DNA of 64,000 nucleotides from an uncultured Oscillospiraceae bacterium (GTDB taxonomy: Bacteria > Bacillota > Clostridia > Oscillospirales > Oscillospiraceae), in the NCBI GenBank assembly GCA_934597165.1, contig CAKTQP010000005.1, positions 1 to 64,000 on the forward strand, written 5' to 3'. The notes under the pieces are model-generated. The model saw nothing but the letters and a program-made list of their open reading frames with translations, did not search any database and had not been told where the DNA came from. A program made the position numbers and the translations under genes. Below are positions 23,937-32,046 of the stretch, one piece after another (the stretch's first letter is position 1; every line of letters begins with the position of its first letter).

Positions 23937-24520
23937 AGGGAAACACCTTCCTTCTGTAAATAGTCCCGCAATTTCTTCCGGATGCGGGACAGGCGGATGG
24001 AGACGCTGTTCCGGCTCATGTGGAACCGCTCCGCCAGGGCTGGGATGTCGTCGGCGTACCAATACCGGCGCACGAAGAGCATCCGATTGCGCGGGTCCAA
24101 CCCTGCCAGAAAGGTATCCAGCAGCTGGGTCAGCTCCTGGGCGGAGATGGTGCTCTCCACGGTCTCGATGGCTGGGATGCACTGGGTCAGCTCGTCCAAC
24201 GCCACGTCGTAGCTGCTGTTGCGCTTCTGAGCGGTGTTGGCGTGGTAGCGCTTGATGGAGCGATTGCGCACGATGCGGCACAGGTAGGTCAGGAGGGGGT
24301 TGGGATGCTGAGGCGGGATGGTATTCCAAACCCCCAAATAGGCGTCGTTGACACACTCCTCCGCGTCCTGCGGATTTTTCAGGATATTGCGTGCCACCGC
24401 GCTGCACACTGCGCCGTATTTGCGATCCAGTTCCGTGAGCGCCTGCTGGGAACGCGCGAAAAACAATGCGATGATCTGGTCGTCCTTCACTGGGTCATCA
24501 CCTCTTTCTGCCTCACCCAT
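23933..24520 (-). CDS. ECF-type sigma-70 family RNA polymerase sigma factor
   Basis: A 195-residue sigma factor with region 2 (NILKNPQDAEECVNDAYLGV, the DAEECVND core contacting polymerase and the -10) and region 4 HTH (ADDIPALAERFHMSRNSVSI). Regions 1 and 3 are absent. The ATG at 24520 has AAAGGGGAG upstream; the longer frame to 24598 crosses a terminator and is rejected. It is co-translated with the membrane partner downstream. Target promoters are unknown. Confidence 0.88.
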   Translation of the reverse strand: MGEAERGDDPVKDDQIIALFFARSQQALTELDRKYGAVCSAVARNILKNPQDAEECVNDAYLGVWNTIPPQHPNPLLTYLCRIVRNRSIKRYHANTAQKRNSSYDVALDELTQCIPAIETVESTISAQELTQLLDTFLAGLDPRNRMLFVRRYWYADDIPALAERFHMSRNSVSIRLSRIRKKLRDYLQKEGVSL

Positions 24521-24576
24521 GTACTCCCCTTTTGGCGTGGGTTCTTTCACTCGGTCGGTGTTTTTTTTCGCAAAAA

Positions 24577-24602
24577 AGCGGCGTGGCTCCTGCCACACCG
24601 CT
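24577..24602 (-). terminator. Terminator downstream of the L,D-transpeptidase 3' region
   Basis: On the minus strand AGCGGTGTGGC / GCCACGCCGCT (one T-G pair) with a four-base loop is followed by six T. It would end a transcript that leaves the L,D-transpeptidase gene and crosses repeat copy A. Confidence 0.8.
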
Positions 24603-24633
24603 TCAAACGATAGGAAAACAATAGATGATTCAA

Positions 24634-24870
24634 AGTCTCACAGAGTTCCGTCATCTTAGATGACGGAATAAAGTGCAATCTGAAAAAACTGGCGGCGTGT
24701 ACGTCAGTTTTTTCTCTTCTCAGACGGGTAAGTGCCGCAGCGTTAAGCACAATGTGCCGGGGGCACATTGGTAGCGTAGGCCCACCTGTTTCACAGGTGA
24801 GGAACCTGTCGACGCAGTGAGTGCATGCACCCGGCTGCATCCTCGATAAAATGCTTGCATTTTATCGAAG
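24634..24870. repeat. Dispersed hairpin repeat, copy A (237 bp)
   Basis: Nearly identical, in inverse orientation, to 42313-42551. On the plus strand it contains CCGTCATC/GATGACGG (24648-24666), AAAAAACTG/CAGTTTTTT (24683-24713), core CCGCAGCGTTA, hairpin H1 CAATGTGCC-GGG-GGCACATTG (24750-24770), TAGCG, hairpin H2 CACCTGT-TTC-ACAGGTG (24783-24799), the TGCATGCACCCGGCTGCA box and an end hairpin TCGATAAAATG/CATTTTATCGA. It fills the space between the L,D-transpeptidase stop and a terminator, that is, that gene's 3' untranslated region. No coding frame is supported. Confidence 0.9.
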
Positions 24871-24875
24871 CAACG

Positions 24876-26561
24876 CTAGTTGCGTACTGCTACAGTCACC
24901 GTCATGCTCCCCCGGCCATAATTGCCGGTAGGTTCTGCCGTCACGGTAATCTCCGCCTTGCCTGCACCCTGGATGGTGACTGTGCCGTTCTCATCCACCT
25001 TGGCCACGTCCGGGTTGCTGGAGGTGTAAGTCAGCTTCCCACCGGCGGAGGCAGAGGCGCTGAGCCGGAAGGGGGCGTCGCTGCGCCGCTTGGTGTAGTA
25101 TCTCGTCCCCCACACCGTCTGGGGCGTCCGGTTGGGCTGGCCGCCGTAGAGGATGACATAATCCCCCACGTCGATGTACTCATCCACCGTCTTCACCAGC
25201 TCCAAGGGCATGTTGATGCACCCATGGGAACCAGACTCCAGGTAGACGTCCCCGCCGTACTCGTCCGCTTCCCGCCAGGTGGAGTCGTGGAGGCCGATGC
25301 CGCCGTTGAAGGGCATGAAGTAGTGAACCCAATCCTTGTAGCCCACCCCCACCAGGTAGCGGTCATAGTCCTTGGTCTTGATGGTGTACAGCCCCGCCGG
25401 GGTGGCGCAGCCGTCGGCTACAGAGCCGGAACAGATGTCCCCTTCCGCCTTCTTTTTGCCGTTTACGTACAGATACAGGTGCTGTTTGTCCAAATCCACC
25501 TCCACGTAGGTGCCGCCCAAATCGGTGGTGCCCTGCTCGCCGGTGCGGGTCTTGCGGTAAGGGGCTTTGCGCTGGCCGGTGGCACCTTCTTGAATGGCTT
25601 TCAAGATGTCTTTTTTCAGCGCCTGGGTGTCTACGCTCTCGTCAGTGATGGGCGCTTCCACCTCCACATAGTCGCCAGACGCGGTGACGAACTGGGCGGT
25701 GGTGGGCTCTTTGACGGAATAGATGCGGGCGATCTCGTTGACGTAATTGTCCACCTTCTCCTGGTCGATCTGGACGCTTTTGCCGTCCTCGCTGACGGTA
25801 AGCCACTTCTGGATGGTGGACTTGTTCAGCCGCTCCTTGCCGTACACGTTCTTCCGCTCCACCTCAAAGGTGTAGGTCACGTCGGTCTTCAGCATCTGAT
25901 TGGCCTGCTCCAACGCCTGGTTCAACTTCTCGTCATCGCTGCGCCGGACGGTCTCGCCGCCATACAGCCCTGCACCCACCGCGTCCAGCTCCGGTTGGAG
26001 CTGCTCGGCTGCCGTCTGGACGGCTTCGGCCAGGGCTTGGGTGTCGATGGTGCCGCCCACCTGTTCCTCCTGGATGACGTACTCCCCTGCCTTTTTGTCG
26101 TAGGTCAGCACGGCGTCCTGGGTGGCTTTGTCGGCGTGGGCGGTGCGTTCGGGGAGATCCTGCATCTCCTGCTTCAGATCCGTCTCGCAGGTGAACACCG
26201 GCTGGGCGTCCTCTGTGGTGGAAGAGGTGCTCTGCCCCTGCTGCATGGCCTTGGCCAACCGTTTCAGGGCGTCCTCATCCACCGTCAGCCCCAGCTCTTT
26301 CGCGCTGAAGGTGCGGGTGTTCTTGGCGAAGCGTACCGTCAATTTGTAGTCCTCCGCCGCCTGCTGCAAGGTCTTGCCCGCCTCTTTCGCGGACTGCTCG
26401 GACACGGAGACGCCTCCCACCGTCGTGCCGGCCGGAAAGACCGGTGAGGCAAGGACGCCGGTGCCGTACAAGATCCCCGCTGCGGTCAAGATGACCACCA
26501 GGGTCACCAGGAGGGGGAGCCATTTTTTGCTACCTTTTTTCTCTCTAGCTGTTTGTTCCAA
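24876..26561 (-). CDS. L,D-transpeptidase (YkuD) with peptidoglycan-binding and Ig-like domains
   Basis: A 561-residue membrane-anchored cell-wall enzyme. One N-terminal transmembrane segment (LPLLVTLVVILTAAGILYGT) is followed by tandem PG-binding_4/VanW-like domains (about 60-330), then the YkuD catalytic domain with GIGLHD and SHGCINM (445-451; catalytic Cys448) and a C-terminal bacterial Ig-like Big_2 domain (YTSSNPDVAKVDENGTV). It forms 3-3 cross-links in peptidoglycan. The start is a TTG with AGGAAGGA upstream. Its 3' region is repeat copy A. Confidence 0.9.
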   Translation of the reverse strand: MEQTAREKKGSKKWLPLLVTLVVILTAAGILYGTGVLASPVFPAGTTVGGVSVSEQSAKEAGKTLQQAAEDYKLTVRFAKNTRTFSAKELGLTVDEDALKRLAKAMQQGQSTSSTTEDAQPVFTCETDLKQEMQDLPERTAHADKATQDAVLTYDKKAGEYVIQEEQVGGTIDTQALAEAVQTAAEQLQPELDAVGAGLYGGETVRRSDDEKLNQALEQANQMLKTDVTYTFEVERKNVYGKERLNKSTIQKWLTVSEDGKSVQIDQEKVDNYVNEIARIYSVKEPTTAQFVTASGDYVEVEAPITDESVDTQALKKDILKAIQEGATGQRKAPYRKTRTGEQGTTDLGGTYVEVDLDKQHLYLYVNGKKKAEGDICSGSVADGCATPAGLYTIKTKDYDRYLVGVGYKDWVHYFMPFNGGIGLHDSTWREADEYGGDVYLESGSHGCINMPLELVKTVDEYIDVGDYVILYGGQPNRTPQTVWGTRYYTKRRSDAPFRLSASASAGGKLTYTSSNPDVAKVDENGTVTIQGAGKAEITVTAEPTGNYGRGSMTVTVAVRN

Positions 26562-26608
26562 CGCGAAGTTCCTTCCTGTTTTTCTAGTTTCGTTGCAATT
26601 TGGGTAAC

Positions 26609-26637
26609 ATTATAACATAAATTCGCCCGTTAGAAAA
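26609..26637 (-). promoter_or_regulatory. Possible promoter of the L,D-transpeptidase
   Basis: Minus-strand TATAAT is perfect (26609-26614); the -35 at 17 bases is only TTTTCT, so it is weak. Confidence 0.4.
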
Positions 26638-26650
26638 CCCCAAGTCTAAC

Positions 26651-26679
26651 TTGCCAAATCGCCTCGTTTCCGGTACACT
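26651..26679 (+). promoter_or_regulatory. Promoter of truA
   Basis: TTGCCA (26651-26656), 17-base spacer, TACACT (26674-26679), 21 bases before the truA ATG. Confidence 0.6.
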
Positions 26680-26700
26680 CTTCCCAGGGAGGAACGCGCT

Positions 26701-27438
26701 ATGTACAACTACAAACTCACCATCCAATACGACGGCACCCGCTACCGAGGCTGGCAGATCCAGGGCAACACCGACCAGACCATCCAAGGGAAGCTGGAAG
26801 GGGTGCTCAGCCGCCTGACCGGCCAGCCGGTGGAGGTACACGGTTCCGGACGCACTGACGCCGGGGTACACGCCCTGGGACAGGTGGCCAACGTGAAGCT
26901 GCCCCGCCCGATGGAACCGTCCGAGCTGCTGGGAGAGCTGAACCGCTATCTGCCTGCCGACATCGGCGTCATCGCCGTGGAGCCTGCGCCGGAACGGTTC
27001 CACGCCCGGCTCAACGTCCGTTCCAAGACCTACCGCTATCGCATCTGGAACAGCGCCATCCCCAACGTGCTGGAGCGCAGCTACCTCTACGCCCTCCCGG
27101 AGCCGCTGGATGTGGCGGCTATGGAGCGTGCGGCAGCGGATTTGGTGGGCACCCACGATTTCCGTAGCTTCTGTGGTCTGAAACGGTTCAAAAAATCCAC
27201 CGTCCGCACCATCACCGACATCGCCATCACCCAGGACGGTGCAGAAGTGCGCCTGGAGTTCACCGGCAACGGGTTTTTGATGCGCATGGTGCGCATTTTG
27301 GCGGGGACGCTGGTGGAAGTGGGGCTGGGACAGCGGGAGGCAGACACCATGCCGGCTGTGCTGGCCGCCCAAGACCGTGCTGCCGCTGGGCCCGCGCTGC
27401 CTGCGCAGGGGTTGGCGTTGGTTCGTGTGGAATACTGA
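26701..27438 (+). CDS. truA: tRNA pseudouridine(38-40) synthase TruA
   Basis: A 245-residue pseudouridine synthase that isomerises uridines 38-40 in the tRNA anticodon arm. The catalytic motif GSGRTDAGVHALGQ contains Asp53; the N-terminus TIQYDGTRYRGWQIQ and the later GNGFLMRMVRILAGTLVEVG are family hallmarks. Full length for the family. GGGAGG lies before the ATG. It is monocistronic here, with its own promoter and a terminator, whereas in many Firmicutes it follows ECF transporter genes. Confidence 0.96.
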   Translation: MYNYKLTIQYDGTRYRGWQIQGNTDQTIQGKLEGVLSRLTGQPVEVHGSGRTDAGVHALGQVANVKLPRPMEPSELLGELNRYLPADIGVIAVEPAPERFHARLNVRSKTYRYRIWNSAIPNVLERSYLYALPEPLDVAAMERAAADLVGTHDFRSFCGLKRFKKSTVRTITDIAITQDGAEVRLEFTGNGFLMRMVRILAGTLVEVGLGQREADTMPAVLAAQDRAAAGPALPAQGLALVRVEY

Positions 27439-27452
27439 TATGTTTACGTGAA

Positions 27453-27480
27453 AAGACGGTTCCCCGAGGGGAACCGTCTT
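27453..27480. terminator. Bidirectional terminator
   Basis: Stem AAGACGGTTCCCC / GGGAACCGTCTT with loop GAG between truA and the convergent surface-protein gene. Confidence 0.88.
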
Positions 27481-27511
27481 CTGTTTTGTTCGGAGGGACG
27501 ATGAGCGAAAA

Positions 27512-30500
27512 TTACTCGTTGTCCTTTCTCTTTCTGCCATACAGCACGACGCCGGTCACGCCAACGCCAGACACGCCCAGCAGTGCCGTCCAGAGGAGGA
27601 GGTTGCTGCTGTCGCCGGTCTTGGGTGCGTTGGTTTTGATGCGGGTCTTGGTGTCGGACTTGGTGTCGCCCTTCTTGCCGGGCTTGGTCTTGGAACCGGT
27701 GGCCGGGATGGTGTCGGTCTCCAGGAGGTAGCCGCAGACGGTGCATTCCTTGTGCTTTTCGCCGTCCGCCTTGGCCGTTGCCGCCGTGTCCGTAATCCAG
27801 CCGCTGGCGGTGTGTTCTTCCAGATCCGCAATGTCCTGGCAGCGCTTGCACACGTGCCAATGCTGGGTCTCGTCCTGGCTCCACTCGGTGTCGTAGTCGT
27901 GCCCCATCGGGTCGCCGGACTGGAAGGTGTCTTCCTGCTCGGTGCCCTTAGAGGTCAGGCCGCAGGCGGTGCAGGACTTGTAGTAGACCGCACTTTCCGT
28001 GCAGGTGGCTTCGGATTTCAGATAGTCCTCTTCTGCCACTTCTGCCGTGAAGTCATGAGCTGCCAGCTGGCCGTAGGTTCCGCCGCAAACGGTGCAGGTG
28101 GCCGGTTCGGTACAGGTGGCTGTGCCGCCGGAGCAGTTGTCGGTCTCGGTGTGGCTGTCGTCTCTGGCGCAGACGCGGGTGTGGGTGCCGTTGTTGTTGG
28201 ACTTCCATGCACCCCAATCGTGGTCGAGCGCGGAGAGGGGCACATCTTTGGATGCGTCCTCTGCCCAGTCAGCTTCAAAGGAAGCCTGATATCTGCCAAG
28301 GCCAGCCGTCAGGCAGGTCGGTTCGGTGATGACTGCATAGTCCGCCGTGACGTCCTCGGTATCCACGTGCGTGCCGTCATTCTTGCAGACGCGCTTTGCG
28401 GTGCAGTTGTAGCCATCCTCGGTCGACGTCCAGGTGTATTCTGCCGTGCCCCAGTCATGGCCGGTGGCGGGAATGGCAACGTCTTTGGTCTGTGCAGGGA
28501 AGCCAAACGCATCAGAGAACGTTGCGGTGTACGTACCGACACCTGTATTCAGGCAAGTTGGTGCTTTCGTCACAGCGTAGGTCACACTTGCAACATCAGA
28601 GACATTATAGGAGCAATTATTGCATTTTTTATATGCTGCACACATATAGCCATCCGCAACTGGTGTCCACGTATAGCTCGGCTCACTCCAGTCATGGGCG
28701 AGGACACCACCGGAGGAGAAAGTCGCCTCTCCTTCCGTGCCCTCGGAACTCAGGCCACAGGTGGCACAAGACTTGTAATACTCTGCCGGTGCCTCACAGG
28801 TGGAACTCGATTTCAGGTACTGTTTCCCTACTACTTTTTCTGTGAAGGCGTGCGTGCCTTTCTCTACTCTTGCACTACAGCAGGAATACTCTTTCCAGTG
28901 TTCGGTGTTACTGGTCTTCCAGTCGCCCGGAGTGCCACGGTGGTTGGTGGGGTCACCGGTGCCATATTCGTTGCCACAGGTCGTGCAGATAGCCTTGTTC
29001 TGACAGTCCGCCGTACCGCCGCTATGCGCGGCTCTGTTTGCTTCTACCTTACAGCAGGAATACACCTGCCAGTGTTCAGCACCGTTGCTCTTCCATTCGC
29101 CCAGAGTACCGCTGTGGTTGTTGGGATCAAACGCGCCGTATTCTTTGCCGCAGGTTTCGCAGACAGCCTTTTTGTCGCAATAGGCCGTGCCGCCGGTGTG
29201 GGTGTGAGCAGCATCTTTGCTTATTTCCAGCTGCTTGTCGCTATTATAGTGGATCGCCTTGCCAGCATCGGAAAAGAAATAGTCGCTGTAATCCATGGAA
29301 TAGGCATTGGAAAATACCACGGGGTAATTCGTGTCTTCGGTGGTCACGCCGATGGAAGCGCCCGTGGACATGGCACCACTGATGGTCAGCGTCTTACCAG
29401 AGAGCAGGTGTACATTGTTTGCCTTGCCGGAAACCGTGTTATCCTTTATGACAGGTGCGCCGCTGATGTTCAGTGTAGAGCTATTGTCCTCCATCTGCAC
29501 GCCACCACCAGTGCCGCCATTAACGCCGTTGGACTTGTTGCCGGAAATTTCACCGCCGGTCATGGTGAAGATAACGTTTCTGAAGAGGCGCACACCGCCA
29601 CCGTCGCCAGAGGCGGTATTGCCGGTGATGGAACCACCGGACAGGGTGAAGGTGCCGCCGTTAGCGAAGTTTACGCCGGCGCCGACGCTGGCGCTGTTGT
29701 TCTTGACAGAGCCGCCGGACATCACCAGTTTGGCTCCGTCTTTATTCAGGCAGATACCGCCGCCGTTGCCTGTATTGGTAAGCTTATTGCCAGAGATCTC
29801 GCCGCCGGTGATGGTAACGGTACCGGCGCTGTTCAAATATACGCCGCCGCCATAAACGCCTCTGGCGGTGTTTTTGGAGATGGAGCCTCCATGCAGGTTG
29901 ATGGAGCCGCTGCCAGCTTCCAAAAATACGCCGCCGCCAAGTCCAGTGCCTTTGCTACTGGCGGTGTTGTTGGAGATGGAACCACCATAGATGTTGACGG
30001 TGCCGCCATCTAGCATATATACGCCACCGCCACGGACTGTGGCAGTATTGCCAGAGATGGAACCACCGTAGAGGTTTAACTTGCAGTTGTTGTCATTCAG
30101 TGCTACACCGCCGCCATGCTTCACCTTGGCGCCGGTGAGCTTGCCGCCGAACATATCCAAAGTGCTGTTGTAGAGGTAGACACAGCCACCGCCCCAGCCG
30201 GAGGAAACGCCCTTGATGGCGCCGCCGCTCTGACAGTCACACAGCACCAGCCGAGCATTGTTTCTCACCTTGAGCTTCTTTGTACCGTTGGAAGACAGCG
30301 TCTTGCCATTCAGACACAAATACAGGGTCCGACCGTCGATAATCAGATCACTGCCAATGGTGGCATTCCCCGTCAGGTAAACATAGGCGGTATTGTCGGT
30401 GTACGAAATGCCGCTTGTGCCGTTCCACGCCTGATAGTCTGCGTTCTTATGGCCGGTGTGGTCTCCCGCACTGATACTGCCCCCGCAGAAGCAGTGCGTA

Positions 30501-30910
30501 TGTGCCGCCTGGACCGCTACCGCCTTATCATTGGCAACTGCCTGAGCTGCGACCTGAGGTTCCGCCTCGACGGCAGGCTCCTCGGTCGGTTCAGTCGGTT
30601 CAGTCGGTTCAGCCGGCTTGCTCTCTTCCGGCTGCGCCTCCTGGTCGCCTTCCTGGTCGTCCTTCTGAGGTTCTGCCGGTTCTTGGGTATTGTTCAGTTC
30701 GTTCTCCTGTTCCCCCTTATACTGCCCGCAGTCCTCCAGGGCAGCGTCTTCCGCGCCGCAGATGGGACAATCCGTGTTCCGCACTTCCGCCGTACAAGCG
30801 GCTGTGCAGACGCATCCGCTGGGTTCCTCGCCCTCGGCAAAGGCCACCGACGGCAGCGTCGTCAGCAGCATCCCGCAGACCAGCAGGATGCTGAGCCATC
30901 GTTTCTTCAT
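27512..30910 (-). CDS. Large sortase-anchored surface protein with beta-helix and Cys-rich repeats
   Basis: A 1132-residue exported protein. Signal peptide MKKRWLSILLVCGMLLTTLP ends at AFA; a short Cys-rich part and a Glu/Pro-rich spacer (TEPTEPTEEP) follow. About residues 180-500 form a right-handed beta-helix of repeats with GGSISGNTA and GGGVYL units. About 510-1070 are repeats with C-x-x-CG pairs and W (CETCGKEYG, CTTCGNEYG, CATCGLSSEG). The end is a sorting signal: APKTGD near 1095, hydrophobic stretch, then RKRKDNE. The ATG at 30910 overlaps the stop of a two-TM protein gene. Adhesion is a likely role but not shown. Confidence 0.88.
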   Translation of the reverse strand: MKKRWLSILLVCGMLLTTLPSVAFAEGEEPSGCVCTAACTAEVRNTDCPICGAEDAALEDCGQYKGEQENELNNTQEPAEPQKDDQEGDQEAQPEESKPAEPTEPTEPTEEPAVEAEPQVAAQAVANDKAVAVQAAHTHCFCGGSISAGDHTGHKNADYQAWNGTSGISYTDNTAYVYLTGNATIGSDLIIDGRTLYLCLNGKTLSSNGTKKLKVRNNARLVLCDCQSGGAIKGVSSGWGGGCVYLYNSTLDMFGGKLTGAKVKHGGGVALNDNNCKLNLYGGSISGNTATVRGGGVYMLDGGTVNIYGGSISNNTASSKGTGLGGGVFLEAGSGSINLHGGSISKNTARGVYGGGVYLNSAGTVTITGGEISGNKLTNTGNGGGICLNKDGAKLVMSGGSVKNNSASVGAGVNFANGGTFTLSGGSITGNTASGDGGGVRLFRNVIFTMTGGEISGNKSNGVNGGTGGGVQMEDNSSTLNISGAPVIKDNTVSGKANNVHLLSGKTLTISGAMSTGASIGVTTEDTNYPVVFSNAYSMDYSDYFFSDAGKAIHYNSDKQLEISKDAAHTHTGGTAYCDKKAVCETCGKEYGAFDPNNHSGTLGEWKSNGAEHWQVYSCCKVEANRAAHSGGTADCQNKAICTTCGNEYGTGDPTNHRGTPGDWKTSNTEHWKEYSCCSARVEKGTHAFTEKVVGKQYLKSSSTCEAPAEYYKSCATCGLSSEGTEGEATFSSGGVLAHDWSEPSYTWTPVADGYMCAAYKKCNNCSYNVSDVASVTYAVTKAPTCLNTGVGTYTATFSDAFGFPAQTKDVAIPATGHDWGTAEYTWTSTEDGYNCTAKRVCKNDGTHVDTEDVTADYAVITEPTCLTAGLGRYQASFEADWAEDASKDVPLSALDHDWGAWKSNNNGTHTRVCARDDSHTETDNCSGGTATCTEPATCTVCGGTYGQLAAHDFTAEVAEEDYLKSEATCTESAVYYKSCTACGLTSKGTEQEDTFQSGDPMGHDYDTEWSQDETQHWHVCKRCQDIADLEEHTASGWITDTAATAKADGEKHKECTVCGYLLETDTIPATGSKTKPGKKGDTKSDTKTRIKTNAPKTGDSSNLLLWTALLGVSGVGVTGVVLYGRKRKDNE

Positions 30911-31245
30911 ATGCGTTCCTCCTTTTCTTCTGATATCGTCATTGGGTTTCCCTTTCTCACTCTGTACCGGATGCACAGCATGGTCACCACCACTCCCAAC
31001 ACGAAAGCGGCGATGCCCACCAGGATGTATGCCCCCGCACCGTCCCGCAGCAGCACCGCACTGTAGCTGCCCGCGACGGTGGATACCCCCGGCGTCTGTA
31101 CGCCCTGCAACAACCAGACGATGCCTGCCAGTAAGCACAGGCTCGTCCCGGTCAGGCTGGAGCGGATGCGCCGTTCCCTCCGCCTTCTCTTTTCCCGCAC
31201 CCTGCGGTGTATTTCCCGCGCCCGGATCTCCGTTCTCCCGGTCAT
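30907..31245 (-). CDS. Small two-TM protein, paralogue of the one at 32647
   Basis: A 112-residue protein: highly basic N-terminal 30 residues (REIHRRVREKRRRRERRIRS), TM1 about 31-50, a short outer loop, TM2 about 73-93 with GAYILVGIAAFVLGVVVTML, and a polar tail. The TM2 block matches GYIVMGLLCFLLGVCVTVLL of the protein at 32647. Its stop overlaps the start of the surface-protein gene (ATGA). The paralogue is coupled to a sigma factor, so a membrane regulator or anti-sigma-like role is conceivable. No known family recognised. Confidence 0.7.
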   Translation of the reverse strand: MTGRTEIRAREIHRRVREKRRRRERRIRSSLTGTSLCLLAGIVWLLQGVQTPGVSTVAGSYSAVLLRDGAGAYILVGIAAFVLGVVVTMLCIRYRVRKGNPMTISEEKEERI

Positions 31246-31364
31246 CTCAACCCTCCTCTCCTTGTTTGATCGGTCGGTGCGCTGTCAGGGGCTGTCTTCC
31301 CCTCTCTACTATCTAAAAGACCGTTTTCGCCAAATCCTTTCACCCAAAGGAGAAAAAAGTTGAA

Positions 31365-31396
31365 AAAAGACCACCCCACGTCCAGGATGGTCTTTT
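31365..31396 (-). terminator. Terminator of the sigma/PrsW operon
   Basis: Minus strand AAAAGACCA / TGGTCTTTT followed by further T residues, nine bases after the prsW-like stop; it separates the two neighbouring operons. Confidence 0.75.
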
Positions 31397-31404
31397 ACAG
31401 CACG

Positions 31405-32046
31405 TCATTCCAGTGCGATATTCCGTTTTAACAGCACCCGTTTAGCCAAGAACAGGCCGGTGATGAGCAGGGACGGGAACAGGTAGCCCGCCGTCCTCCA
31501 CGGTCCCTGGGCGGTGACCAGCAGGTTGTAGATGGCGTGGAAGCCGATGCAGGCGCCTAAGATGCCCACGGTGCCGGTCAATGCCAGCCAGCGACGGCGG
31601 AACATATAGGAGATGCCAAAACCGGTGAAGATACCGCACAGGATGTGCAGTGCGCCGGCAGAGATGCCACGGATGAGCAGGAAGGTGAAGTTCGCCGCTC
31701 CGTTCTCCGCCAGGTAGCAGACGTTCTCAAAGGTGGCGAACCCCACCCCGATGGCGATGGCCACGCTGGGCAGCTCCTTGGCCTTCGGCTCAAAGATGAG
31801 GAAGAACAGTAGCAGCGGCAGCAGCTTCATCACTTCCTCGCAGGCCGGTGTGATCTCGATGGCGGTCACGGTGGCGTTGGTGCCGTAGTAGGCCATGAAA
31901 AAGCTGCTCACATAGGCGGACAACAGGCAGACCCCCATGCCAATGGTCACGAAGAGGGTGAACCGGCGTCCCCGTCCCTCGGTGAAGAACAGGGAGAGGA
32001 TGAGGGGGATGGCAAGGCAGAGGAAGACGTTTTCGATGTAGGTCAT
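31405..32046 (-). CDS. PrsW-family glutamic intramembrane protease
   Basis: A 213-residue multi-pass protein with the PrsW signature: EITPACEEVMKLLP (Glu70-Glu71-x-x-Lys74), VGFATFEN (Phe103 and Glu107), and His134 and His170 in membrane segments. In B. subtilis PrsW makes the first cut in the anti-sigma factor RsiW. Here the gene is the last of a four-gene run headed by a sigma factor, and overlaps its upstream neighbour (ATGA), so control of a local membrane regulator by proteolysis is the natural hypothesis. Start at 32046; an upstream extension lies in the neighbouring gene. Confidence 0.85.
   Translation of the reverse strand: MTYIENVFLCLAIPLILSLFFTEGRGRRFTLFVTIGMGVCLLSAYVSSFFMAYYGTNATVTAIEITPACEEVMKLLPLLLFFLIFEPKAKELPSVAIAIGVGFATFENVCYLAENGAANFTFLLIRGISAGALHILCGIFTGFGISYMFRRRWLALTGTVGILGACIGFHAIYNLLVTAQGPWRTAGYLFPSLLITGLFLAKRVLLKRNIALE

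Noticed and set aside
24683..24713. AAAAAACTG/CAGTTTTTT hairpin in repeat copies as an independent terminator
   Set aside because: The GC part of the stem is only three pairs and the loop is thirteen bases; a stronger terminator follows in each locus.
24825..26447. Open frame of about 540 codons opposite the L,D-transpeptidase
   Set aside because: The opposite strand has the SHGCINM active site and a signal anchor; this frame starts inside repeat copy A and lacks any domain.
27752..29220. Possible CRISPR-like or tandem DNA repeat
   Set aside because: The repeats are protein-level Cys-rich modules of unequal DNA sequence with no constant direct repeat and spacer length.
27752..30013. Long plus-strand frame across the surface protein
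   Set aside because: Mirror of the repeated beta-helix and Cys repeats; no start or recognisable domain.
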